From assembly GCA_031270385.1 (NCBI GenBank), contig JAISXS010000002.1, positions 1-16,667 on the forward strand: 16,667 nucleotides of DNA, written 5' to 3'. Position 1 is the first letter of the stretch, and each line of letters starts with the position of its first letter. The DNA is from Puniceicoccales bacterium (GTDB lineage Bacteria > Verrucomicrobiota > Verrucomicrobiia > Opitutales > JAIRKQ01). The position numbers and the translations under genes are program-made. Below, in pieces: positions 7,865-14,473 of this stretch. A model generated the notes under the pieces. That model worked only from the letters and a program-made list of their open reading frames with translations. It was not told the origin of the DNA and did not search any database.

Positions 7865-8060
7865 TTTTTCCCGTTTTCCCATTCGTCAATTTCGTATGGC
7901 GTTGTGTATTTTCCGACCAAAACAGGTGTGGTGCCACACGTTTTTACTCGGATGAACTCTACCCAGGTAAAATTTTTATGGTTTCGATTGATTTTGCCGA
8001 ACAAAAAAGGTTTTTTTCTTGTTAAATGCCAATCGAGGAATTTTACTGAGGAAAGTGGCA

Positions 8061-8816
8061 CTGAAATTCGATATGCTTGGTAGTGGAAGTTCTGGAAACT
8101 GCGGTCTGGTGATTACAAAATCTTCCACAGTTTTGATAGACGCTGGATTTTCTTGCAAGCGGACAAAGGAAATGCTGGGTGCCCGTGGGATTTCTCTGGA
8201 AGCGGTGGATGCCGTGTTCATTACTCACGAGCATCATGACCATATTCAGGGACTGCGTGTATTGCGCAAATACGAAAACATAACTTTTTTTGCTAATAAA
8301 AATACTGCCGCAATATTAGAAAAGAAATTTGGTTTCGAAATAAATTGGCAGGTGTTCGAAACTGGCGATATTTTTACGTTTAAGGATTTGCGCGTAACTT
8401 CGTTTAGTGTGCCGCACGATGCCATCGATCCAATAGGGTACGTGTTTTCAGTTGATGGTAACGTCGAAGGAACGATTAAAAGCTTGGCGTGGATGACAGA
8501 TTTGGGATACATTCCGTCCCACGCAGCGGAGTATGCTTGTTCCGTTGATTTGTTGGTAATTGAGTCGAATTACGACAACAAGTTGCTTGCAATGGATAGA
8601 AAACGTCCGCCATATGTCAAGGAAAGGATCCGTGGCATGTGCGGCCATTTGGCAAACGAGGAAGCGATTAACTTCATCAAAAAAAACAAATCGGGGCAAT
8701 GGAAGAAGGTAATTCTTGCCCACGTCAGCGTCGACTGTAATAGTGAATACGTTATAAGAAAACTTTTGGAAGAAATCGGCGAAACATCCTTCTCTGTGGA
8801 TATCGCACGCCCTTGA
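8061..8816 (+). CDS. metallo-beta-lactamase-fold hydrolase, YycJ/WalJ type
   Basis: A 251-residue cytoplasmic enzyme of the metallo-beta-lactamase fold. It has the family opening LGSGSSGN (residues 6-13), LIDAGFSC (25-32), the metal motif THEHHDH (55-61), a later metal Asp in MTDLGYIPS, then ESNYD, GHLANEEA and LAHVS with its His. Bacterial relatives (YycJ/WalJ) are single-domain nucleases or phosphodiesterases linked to DNA repair; the substrate here is unproven. Family members usually begin MKF immediately before the LGSGSSGN strand. That match falls at a CTG (8061), nine bases after GAGG (8048-8051). The in-frame GTG (8055) lies only three bases from GAGG, and the ATG at 8019 would add 14 unexplained residues. 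Confidence 0.88.
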   Translation: MKFDMLGSGSSGNCGLVITKSSTVLIDAGFSCKRTKEMLGARGISLEAVDAVFITHEHHDHIQGLRVLRKYENITFFANKNTAAILEKKFGFEINWQVFETGDIFTFKDLRVTSFSVPHDAIDPIGYVFSVDGNVEGTIKSLAWMTDLGYIPSHAAEYACSVDLLVIESNYDNKLLAMDRKRPPYVKERIRGMCGHLANEEAINFIKKNKSGQWKKVILAHVSVDCNSEYVIRKLLEEIGETSFSVDIARP

Positions 8817-8925
8817 AAATCTCTTTTATACCACCGGAGGAACGCACCATGCAACCAGCTTGCCCGTTTCATGTGTGATCAGAGATGCGAAGTCCATATG
8901 GCCAAAACGGTTTCCCGGTGAAACA

Positions 8926-9031
8926 TATAGTCGTCTTGCTTGACAAAAGCATTTCAGTGCGACGACACGCCGACGAAAAGTTCATGCTTGTATGGAAAAA
9001 CAATATGCTCTTTTCAGGTAAGATAACTATA
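8926..9031 (+). repeat. palindromic element copy E (subtype 3)
   Basis: A 106-bp unit from TATAGTCGTCTTGCTTGACA to GGTAAGATAACTATA. It matches copy B in reverse complement. It lies between the convergent hydrolase and thioredoxin genes. The remaining bases 8817-8925 hold no gene or terminator that I can support. Confidence 0.8.
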
Positions 9032-9082
9032 CTCCGTCAAACATTGTCAAACAGAATGCTTTTCTCGGGGAAGATGGCTATA
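9028..9082 (+). repeat. palindromic element copy F (truncated)
   Basis: A 55-bp right portion, CCGTCAAACATTGTCAAACA then AGAATGC, ending GAAGATGGCTATA. A sequence very like its left half recurs at 14719-14750. It shares TATA (9028-9031) with copy E. Confidence 0.6.
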
Positions 9083-9090
9083 ACGATATT

Positions 9091-9195
9091 TATGGTTATC
9101 TTACTTGAAAAAAGCATCTATCTAATAATATTTATTGGCAAGGTTTACGTTTCTTGGAAAACGGGGAGCATGCTTTTTTCGGGTAAGATGACTAC
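9091..9195 (+). repeat. palindromic element copy G (subtype 2)
   Basis: A unit of about 105 bp with tips TATGGTTATCTTACTTGAAA and TTTTTTCGGGTAAGATGACT. The core ATAATATTTATTGGCA and an inner TTT-ACG/GGAAAA hairpin sit where other subtype 2 copies have theirs. Bases 9196-9243 after it resemble a decayed subtype 1 end (GCGAGTGTGATGATTA). Confidence 0.7.
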
Positions 9196-9287
9196 GCAGC
9201 ACCAAACACCATCGAACAAAACGCCTTTAGCGAGTGTGATGATTACGTGTACCACGAACCCTGATTGGCAAGCAACAGCTCGAGTGA

Positions 9288-9596
9288 TCACAAGGAGGTT
9301 GCATTCGATAAAATGTCAGCCTTCGTCACCATCCCTGTTGTTCGCTTGATTTCCTTTCCATTTTTGAAGTAAATCAGCGTTGGTATCGACAGTATTCCAA
9401 ACTCTTCCGCAATTTCCGGGCACTCGTCCACGCTCATCTTTGCAACAATTGCAAAATTCCCGATCTCCTGGGATACTTGTTCCATGATCGGTGCCAGCGC
9501 ACGACATGGGCCGCACCATGGGGCCCAGAAATCAACCACAACAACGCCGCGAGAATTCACCGCATTCCAAAAACCTGTTTTATCAAGCTCCTTCAT
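9288..9596 (-). CDS. thioredoxin
   Basis: A 102-residue single-domain thioredoxin, a cytoplasmic disulfide reductase serving ribonucleotide reductase, methionine sulfoxide reductases and others. The active site WCGPC is at 27-31 in the usual VDFWAPWCGPC strand-helix setting, and the cis-proline is Pro72 in SIPT. Length is a few residues under the usual 105-108, the last helix being short. It begins 49 bp downstream of the Fic gene on the same strand, so the two may share a transcript. No other function is likely for this motif and length. Confidence 0.93.
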   Translation of the reverse strand: MKELDKTGFWNAVNSRGVVVVDFWAPWCGPCRALAPIMEQVSQEIGNFAIVAKMSVDECPEIAEEFGILSIPTLIYFKNGKEIKRTTGMVTKADILSNATSL

Positions 9597-9645
9597 ATCA
9601 ACGCCACGGGTATTGTTATTTAGTCTATGTGCAATACATTTCGGA

Positions 9646-10770
9646 TCAGCTGGATAGGATGTCCAGATATTTTTTAAAAACGTAGGTCTTGTTGCGTTTT
9701 TTCCCAGAAATTTCCTTAAAAATGCCGACGACTTCCAGTGTTTTCAATGCTATTCGTACCGTTGGCTGGGACAGTTTCAAATCACCGAGCGCGTTGCTGG
9801 AAACTTGTGGAACCCTTTTTGCACGTTCGAAGATAGCAAGGCAGCTGAATCTGCCACGGCCGACGGCGTTAATTTTGCGTTCGCACTCCGCGAATAGTGC
9901 GTTGATTTCACCGATTACGCTGATTGCATCATTGGCGACGAAGGCCATCCCATTCAAAAAAAAATTTAGCCAATCTTCCCAGTTCCCGCGTTCGCGAACC
10001 AAATTTAGTAGCGCATAGTATTCGCTGCGGTTTTGTTTGAAGTACAAACTGGGATACAAAATTGGCACATCAAGGAGCTTAAAATTATGCAGCATGAGGC
10101 TGATCAAAAGGCGACCGATGCGACCGTTCCCATCAAGGAATGGGTGGATAGTTTCGAACTCCAAATGGGCAACTCCGGCACGAACCAGTACAGGAATACT
10201 TTCATCGTGCAGATATTTTTCGAGATTATCCAGCGCCGGCAGCATATCATCCGGTGTTGGCGGAACAAAAAATGCGTTTCCAGGGCGGGTTCCCCCAACC
10301 CAATTTTGAGATCGCCTGAATTCGCCGGGCAAACAAAACTTTCCCCGTGTTTCCTCGAGCAATATGCCATGAATTTCACGCATAAGACGCAGAGACAGTG
10401 CAAATCCGCCTTTTATTCGATTCGCGCCGTGCGTCAGTGCTTTTACATAGTTGGAAACTGAGGCAACATCTTCTTCGTCGACATTGAAATTTTTACCATT
10501 TTCGAACAAAATCAGGTCATTCAATGAGCTCTGAGTTCCCTCAATTTGCGACGAAAGCACAGCTTCTTTCCTCACATACATGTATAGGAACAGGGACAAA
10601 TTCGGAACCAGGTGGACCATTCCGTTCAGCTTGGCAATTGCTACCATCGAACGCTCGAGGGCCGGATGAATAGCCTTTAAATCGATTTCAACGGGCAGAA
10701 CGACGGGGACATAGGATTCATATGTTTCGCCACCGACTTTGTGTGTCTTGTAGGATCCAGTGCGTTCCAT
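9646..10770 (-). CDS. Fic family protein adenylyltransferase with N-terminal inhibitory motif and C-terminal HTH
   Basis: A 374-residue Fic protein, a family that mostly transfers AMP from ATP to hydroxyl side chains of target proteins. The N-terminal Fic_N-type region holds SSQIEG (73-78), matching the [S/T]xxxE[G/N] inhibitory motif of class II Fic enzymes, where the Glu blocks ATP. The catalytic motif HPFLDGNGRIGR is complete (209-220), with His209 as base. A likely flap strand, GNAFFVPPTP, is at 164-173. The last 70 residues look like a winged helix (SSNALGDLKLSQPTVRIALKTLE), suggesting DNA binding. No separate antitoxin gene is adjacent, as expected for class II. A perfect 12-bp inverted repeat touches the start codon and could be its own operator. 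Target unknown. Confidence 0.92.
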   Translation of the reverse strand: MERTGSYKTHKVGGETYESYVPVVLPVEIDLKAIHPALERSMVAIAKLNGMVHLVPNLSLFLYMYVRKEAVLSSQIEGTQSSLNDLILFENGKNFNVDEEDVASVSNYVKALTHGANRIKGGFALSLRLMREIHGILLEETRGKFCLPGEFRRSQNWVGGTRPGNAFFVPPTPDDMLPALDNLEKYLHDESIPVLVRAGVAHLEFETIHPFLDGNGRIGRLLISLMLHNFKLLDVPILYPSLYFKQNRSEYYALLNLVRERGNWEDWLNFFLNGMAFVANDAISVIGEINALFAECERKINAVGRGRFSCLAIFERAKRVPQVSSNALGDLKLSQPTVRIALKTLEVVGIFKEISGKKRNKTYVFKKYLDILSS

Positions 10771-10804
10771 AATTTTTCTTAAAAGAAATCACTAAGAAAA
10801 ATTA
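10770..10804 (-). promoter_or_regulatory. 12-bp perfect inverted repeat at the fic start
   Basis: TAATTTTTCTTA (10770-10781) and TAAGAAAAATTA (10793-10804) are exact reverse complements separated by 11 bp, 23 bp centre to centre (about two helical turns). The left arm shares its first base with the A of the fic ATG. It could be an operator for the HTH of the Fic protein, or in RNA a hairpin burying the start codon. Confidence 0.55.
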
Positions 10805-10872
10805 ATCAACTATTTTTTCGTAGCCGATTGGAAACACAAACACAGGGACCTCAACGCCTTTATGAGTGCGTA

Positions 10873-10972
10873 ACACAATTATCTTACTCGAAAAAAGCAC
10901 TTTGTCCGACGATCCTCAGCAGGAAAATTCTCATTTTTATAGAAAAAATACGCTCCTTTTAACTAAGGCGGC
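10873..10972 (+). repeat. palindromic element copy H (degenerate)
   Basis: A decayed unit of about 100 bp: ATTATCTTACTCGAAAAAAG at the left, CAGGAAAATTCTCATTTTTA in the middle and ACGCTCCTTTTAACTAAGGC at the right. It matches the order seen in copy D and in 13613-13700, but TATAG tips are lost. It lies upstream of fic. Confidence 0.5.
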
Positions 10973-11001
10973 AATAAACCTCCAACGCACGTTTGTATAG
11001 T

Positions 11002-11106
11002 TATAGTCGTCTTGCTTGACAAAAGCATTCTATCTAACGATGTTTAGCGGCAGGATTTCCGTTTTTTGGGAAAGAGAGGGTGCTTTTTTCGGGGAAGATG
11101 ACTATA
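11002..11106 (+). repeat. palindromic element copy I (subtype 2)
   Basis: A 105-bp unit from TATAGTCGTCTTGCTTGACA to GGGGAAGATGACTATA. The inner hairpin TTTCC-GTTTTTTG-GGAAA occupies the place of different but equally paired sequences in copies K and M. Bases 11107-11188 after it hold nothing I can assign. Confidence 0.8.
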
Positions 11107-11188
11107 ACAATTTCACGTGGATATTTTTCCACAGGTTCTAACTCGCTCCTCCTTTATCTCCTTTTATTTCTATATTGTTGCGTGTTTC

Positions 11189-12019
11189 CTAGCACGAACG
11201 ACTACTAAAATTTCCATAGAAACCGAGACCAAGGCTCATTGCCTTCTCTTCGACAGTTTCGACATTTTTAGCACACATTGCCAATCTCTCATCTGAAAGC
11301 TTATCTTTTTTAAGTTCGCCGATTTCTTTATCTACAGTTGCGATTTCTTTTTTGAGTTCGCCCTTCCTTTTTTTGAGCTCGTCGATTTTTCCTGAAAAAT
11401 CCATGTATGTAGCATCTTTTTTGTTTGGTTTCGCGTAGGTCTTTTTATCTTTTTCCGCAGTGGCAAGTTCGTCCATAACCTTACGCAGATCTCCTAGCAA
11501 TTCCTCCTTATTTCCAATTTTGGCTCTCAGATCTTGCACGCTGGCCTCCATCTCTCTCAATTCGTCGAGTTTAGCAAAAATAAAGTTTTTTGCTTCTTTT
11601 TCCTTCTCGTTTAGTGTTATTCCTTTGTCTTCTGCGGTTTCCAGCTCGTTCCTGTACTCAGAACAGGTGTGTATATTGGTCCAGACTTCCTTCGAAAAAT
11701 TATCAATTGCCTTTGTACTAAGGGATCCGCTGGACGCATTGCCGGTTGCGTCTTCGAGCTTGTTTTTTTTTCCATTTGCGCCGTCAACAGAACGAAATGA
11801 TTTGTCTTGTTCGTTCAAATTCGGCTTTTTGGCACCGAAAGAAGACAAACATCGATGCAAAAGCGAATTTATGGAGGAAACAACATTTCGAAAGAAGGAA
11901 ACGGCAGAGAATCCTTGGGCTGCATCAGAAACAGAATGTCTTTCAAATTTAGCCTCCCCCTCCCTAACACTATCTAGACCACCTGCTTTTACCTCAGTTA
12001 CACTGGGAATACTTGGCAT
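11189..12019 (-). CDS. 276-aa coiled-coil protein of unknown function
   Basis: I do not recognise a family. The protein starts MPSIPSVTEVKAGG, has a mildly hydrophobic stretch around residues 36-60 (FSAVSFFRNVVSSINSLL), a Ser/Asn/Lys-rich linker, then a long Lys/Glu heptad-rich region (about 130-245) that should form coiled coils, and a short Gly/Phe/Ser tail ending in Cys. The frame is open to 12127, but those codons are repeat DNA, and an excellent TTGACA-16-TACAAT promoter lies between them and the ATG at 12019, so that start is preferred. There is no Shine-Dalgarno, and the message would be almost leaderless. The coding strand has an A9 run at 11771-11763. A secreted or host-directed role is possible but unproven. 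Confidence 0.65.
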   Translation of the reverse strand: MPSIPSVTEVKAGGLDSVREGEAKFERHSVSDAAQGFSAVSFFRNVVSSINSLLHRCLSSFGAKKPNLNEQDKSFRSVDGANGKKNKLEDATGNASSGSLSTKAIDNFSKEVWTNIHTCSEYRNELETAEDKGITLNEKEKEAKNFIFAKLDELREMEASVQDLRAKIGNKEELLGDLRKVMDELATAEKDKKTYAKPNKKDATYMDFSGKIDELKKRKGELKKEIATVDKEIGELKKDKLSDERLAMCAKNVETVEEKAMSLGLGFYGNFSSRSC

Positions 12020-12029
12020 GATGCAGGCG

Positions 12030-12057
12030 ATTGTAAGAATATTTGCGATTTTGTCAA
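12030..12057 (-). promoter_or_regulatory. promoter of the coiled-coil protein gene
   Basis: On the minus strand TTGACA (12057-12052), a 16-bp spacer and TACAAT (12035-12030) form a near-consensus sigma-70 promoter. The -10 ends only 10 nt before the ATG, so transcription should start within a few bases of it. The -35 to ATG distance (32 nt) equals that of the 568-aa gene. Confidence 0.65.
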
Positions 12058-12065
12058 AATAAATA

Positions 12066-12104
12066 AATATAATCATCTTGCCAGAGAAGAGCGTATCCTC
12101 TATA
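12066..12104 (+). repeat. fragment of palindromic element (copy J)
   Basis: ATAATCATCTTGCCAGAGAA and the following GAGCGTATCCTCTATAG match the left tip of copy N (14571) and related units. It is followed directly by copy K, with which it shares the TATAG border. Confidence 0.55.
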
Positions 12105-12204
12105 GTTGTCTTACTTGAGAAAAGCATTCTGTCTAACGATATTTAGCGAAAAATTCCAGTTTTTTGGAATGAAGGGTGTGCTTTTTTCGGGGAAGATGAC
12201 TGTA
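12101..12204 (+). repeat. palindromic element copy K (subtype 2)
   Basis: A 104-bp unit from TATAGTTGTCTTACTTGAGA to GGGGAAGATGACTGTA, with core TCTAACGATATTTAGC and inner hairpin ATTCCA-GTTTTT-TGGAAT. It differs from copy I in both hairpin arms while staying paired. Confidence 0.8.
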
Positions 12205-12360
12205 TCTTCGGAGGGGGCTAAGTTTTCAGTTGTAATGAATAGCGTCGGAGAACGGCACTTCGCCGGAAAAATCACCTGCCCATGCGGCACCGTAGTACAT
12301 GCCAACGCAAAATTTTACCACCGACACCGGATCACGACCAGGCCCAAAAAATTGTGGTGA
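12196..12360 (+). CDS. possible small Cys/His protein, 54 aa
   Basis: ATG 12196 lies in the right tip of copy K, after GGGGAAG. The 54-codon frame leaves the repeat and reads protein-like, ending KITCPCGTVVHANAKFYHRH and a basic tail. The CPC plus three His could bind metal. There is no well-spaced Shine-Dalgarno (a GGAGGGGG lies inside the frame at 12209-12216), and it converges on the exonuclease gene. I would not rely on it without homologues. Confidence 0.25.
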   Translation: MTVSSEGAKFSVVMNSVGERHFAGKITCPCGTVVHANAKFYHRHRITTRPKKLW

Positions 12361-12370
12361 TCAAAATTTT

Positions 12371-12946
12371 TTATGGCAGATATTTCGTCATTTTTACGAA
12401 AATTTCACGACTCACCCAGGCATCCGTCGCTGCATATGTTATCTGATGCGGCGTCAAAATTTCCTGGCTCCAATCTGTAAGTTGCGATTTTTTCGAAATT
12501 CTCAGGCGTAAAAATATCGCTGCCAAATTTCGCAAGCCAGTGTGAACGATTTTTAATTGTTTACTGAGAGTCCCAAGATCATTGAATCCACGAGCATCGA
12601 ATTTTTCTATTTTGAAAAGATTTTGAATGTCGTGATCGACCGCTGCTCCGACTTTGGCGATACGATCGTCCTCTAAAACCGGCTTCAGCGGCGATAGGCC
12701 ACCAATTTTACTTAGCATGAAAATATATACCCTGTTCCTACCTGCGAGCTGCATAAGCGAGGGTGCATATGATTCCCCTTTAGAAAATGCCGGCCTGCTC
12801 TCAATATCAAATCCGAGAATATTTTCTTGCAAAAGTACGTCAACAGACGTTTCAGCAGAGGACGCATCGCGCACGACTACGATTTCACCATCGTATGTGG
12901 TCAATGGCATCCTCGATATTTGTTTAGGCGTTATGCGTTTTTGCAG
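12371..12946 (-). CDS. RNase D-like 3'-5' exonuclease (DEDDy)
   Basis: A single-domain 3'-5' exonuclease of the DEDDy (RNase D/WRN-like) superfamily, 191 residues from the proposed start. Catalytic residues are in place: Asp47 and Glu49 in GFDIES, Asp104 in GAAVDHDIQNL, and Tyr171/Asp175 in YAATDAW. It lacks the HRDC domains of full RNase D, so it is the short form, acting on RNA or DNA 3' ends in the cytoplasm. The frame is open to ATG 13036, but a perfect AAGGAGG (12959-12953) sits six bases before an in-frame CTG at 12946. Starting there gives MQKRITPKQISRMPL, in line with how such short exonucleases begin as I recall them. A conventional alternative is ATG 12910. Confidence 0.85.
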   Translation of the reverse strand: MQKRITPKQISRMPLTTYDGEIVVVRDASSAETSVDVLLQENILGFDIESRPAFSKGESYAPSLMQLAGRNRVYIFMLSKIGGLSPLKPVLEDDRIAKVGAAVDHDIQNLFKIEKFDARGFNDLGTLSKQLKIVHTGLRNLAAIFLRLRISKKSQLTDWSQEILTPHQITYAATDAWVSREIFVKMTKYLP

Positions 12947-12952
12947 TGCCAA

Positions 12953-12959
12953 CCTCCTT
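12953..12959 (-). promoter_or_regulatory. consensus Shine-Dalgarno deciding the exonuclease start
   Basis: AAGGAGG on the minus strand, six bases before CTG 12946. It is inside the frame if translation began at ATG 13036. No ATG, GTG or TTG lies at the proper distance. Confidence 0.55.
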
Positions 12960-13060
12960 ATATTTTTTACGATGTTAGCAACCCAATTCCTGTGAAATCC
13001 ATACATTTTTCTTGATGGAATAGAAAAAACTGTCATTCGTCAATAACTAATGTTTTGAAC

Positions 13061-13612
13061 ATGCAAGAGAAAATTATGGATACTGGCAAAGTATCGAGAA
13101 TTGTCAAAATAGGCGATCCAGATGCTGACATACTATACAAAGAAGGGAGAGAAGTCACCGAGTTTGGAAAGAGTATAATCGATTTTGCCAAGGATCTGAT
13201 AGCGACAATGCGTGCAGCTAGGGGAATTGGAATAGCAGCCCAACAGGTTGGCCGTTCGGAACGGGCGCTCGTAATAGATGTCAGCAAGGGTGTCGATAAA
13301 TCGACGACATGCAAATCGGACAATAAAATTGTTAGGATACGTAATATTTCGCCGATTATTATGTTTAATGCGAAAGTCGAAAACCATTCCAAGGAAACGC
13401 GCGTCGGAATAGAGGGATGCTTGTCAGTCCCGGGTCAAGAGGGAGAAGTGGAGAGATATATTTCCGTGGAGATATCATACCAGGATGAAAACGGAAAATC
13501 GCACAGACTCGCCTGCAATGGTTTGCTTTCCATATGTTCACAGCACGAAATCGACCACAACAACGGTATAGTGTACACAAAAAAAGCTATAAAAGTAAGT
13601 AGAAAGGTGTAG
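13061..13612 (+). CDS. peptide deformylase
   Basis: It removes the formyl group from the initiator Met of nascent proteins, at the ribosome exit, using a bound metal. All three family motifs are present: GIGIAAQQ (55-62), EGCLS (118-122, metal Cys120) and QHEIDH (161-166, metal His162/His166 and catalytic Glu163). ATG 13061 gives 183 residues; ATG 13076, after AAGAGA, aligns as well with the usual N-terminus. The frame can also begin at TTG 13055. Only 17 residues follow QHEIDH, where many deformylases have 30 or more, and the stop (13610-13612) abuts a decayed repeat, so the C-terminal helix may have been lost. It diverges from the exonuclease gene. No fmt gene is adjacent. Confidence 0.93.
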   Translation: MQEKIMDTGKVSRIVKIGDPDADILYKEGREVTEFGKSIIDFAKDLIATMRAARGIGIAAQQVGRSERALVIDVSKGVDKSTTCKSDNKIVRIRNISPIIMFNAKVENHSKETRVGIEGCLSVPGQEGEVERYISVEISYQDENGKSHRLACNGLLSICSQHEIDHNNGIVYTKKAIKVSRKV

Positions 13613-13700
13613 AGAAAACATTTTATCTGACGACATTCGATAGTGAAATTTTCATTTTTATTAAAAAATAATATGCCCTTTTCAAACAAAACGATCACGG
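13613..13700 (+). repeat. degenerate palindromic element (copy R)
   Basis: ACATTTTATCTGACGACATT, then GTGAAATTTTCATTTTTATT and ATAATATGCCCTTTTCAAAC, follow the order of copies D and H. The left tip is missing exactly where the deformylase gene ends. It lies between that gene and the unknown 178-aa gene. Confidence 0.5.
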
Positions 13701-13721
13701 CCCGTAGCCCGAGGTCGCGTA

Positions 13722-14258
13722 TTGTATCGTGTTGCGAAATTTAGCATCGACGTTCATAATTTTTTGCACACATTGCTGGCAACTGGTATGGAATTCTACA
13801 AATTTCGACAATCAAGCAATCACGGTAACGCGGTTCCGAGTAATCCTGAGGACATCCCAATTGCAGAACTGGAGGCTGGGGAAGTATACAGATGCGATCG
13901 CACAACTGAAACTTTAATACCGTTTTTGACAAAAAAAATCCCTCCAGCGGACAATGGTGCCACTGAAGTCGGACGATTTTATACGGCCGACATGATTTTG
14001 CAGTTGAGAGGTATTACTGTATGCGATGGCACGCCTCCCCGTATGGGGAGTGTGCATGCTAGGAGCAGCTCGTGCCCACGCCGCGGCAGTGACATCGATT
14101 TATTGAAATCTTGTGAGAAGAAAGTCGATGTAAGTACGAGCAAAATACAAGCAGAAAATTGTGGAATTTTCCCGGCGTCAAGTTTTACTGCCGTAGCGTT
14201 TCCGGAATTTGCTAAAACTGATGCAAAAATTTTTGAGCTGACCAACGAAGCGCAATGA
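13722..14258 (+). CDS. 178-aa protein of unknown function
   Basis: I do not recognise this protein. From TTG 13722 it reads MYRVAKFSIDVHNFLHTLL, has a mildly hydrophobic N-terminal part, then a soluble body with six Cys but no clear metal motif, and ends at TGA 14258. GAGG (13711-13714) lies seven bases before the TTG, which supports that start; ATG 13788 is the next option and would give 156 residues. No membrane helix, repeat or catalytic motif is evident. It stands alone between repeat clusters. It could be a lineage-specific secreted protein or a decaying gene; the open frame without interruption favours a real gene. Confidence 0.5.
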   Translation: MYRVAKFSIDVHNFLHTLLATGMEFYKFRQSSNHGNAVPSNPEDIPIAELEAGEVYRCDRTTETLIPFLTKKIPPADNGATEVGRFYTADMILQLRGITVCDGTPPRMGSVHARSSSCPRRGSDIDLLKSCEKKVDVSTSKIQAENCGIFPASSFTAVAFPEFAKTDAKIFELTNEAQ

Positions 14259-14371
14259 CACTTCCCACTCATTGATAGACAAAATACCGGTATTCAAGTT
14301 TGTGGGTGCATTGTTGCTCCGGCGGTACGAATTTTTGCAAAAGAGCAAATTTTTGATCCCGTGCCGCGTGG
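14259..14371. other. intergenic, no feature seen
   Basis: Between the 178-aa gene and copy L I see no reading frame, terminator hairpin with T-run, or RNA gene. Together with the repeats that follow it makes a gene-free stretch of about 560 bp. Confidence 0.4.
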
Positions 14372-14473
14372 TATAGCTGTTTCATCTGAAAAGGGCGTGT
14401 TTTCCTTTGTTTTTACAAGGGTCTCCGCCAAGTATCGTTGGATAGGATGCCCCTGTCGAGTGTGACAACTATA
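14372..14473 (+). repeat. palindromic element copy L (subtype 1)
   Basis: A 102-bp unit from TATAGCTGTTTCATCTGAAA to GAGTGTGACAACTATA, with core AGTATCGTTGGATAGGATGC. It shares TATA (14470-14473) with copy M, giving a head-to-tail join. Confidence 0.8.

Noticed and set aside
8885..9349. 154-codon plus-strand frame across the repeat cluster
   Set aside because: It is made of repeat copies E-G and then runs antisense into thioredoxin. The peptide repeats follow the DNA repeats, and there is no ribosome site.
9646..9670. Terminator hairpin at the end of fic
   Set aside because: CTGGA/TCCAG can pair, but there is no T-run and the thioredoxin gene follows closely on the same strand.
12020..12127. 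Upstream extension of the coiled-coil protein
   Set aside because: The extension is repeat DNA (J and the start of K) and lies upstream of a near-consensus promoter.
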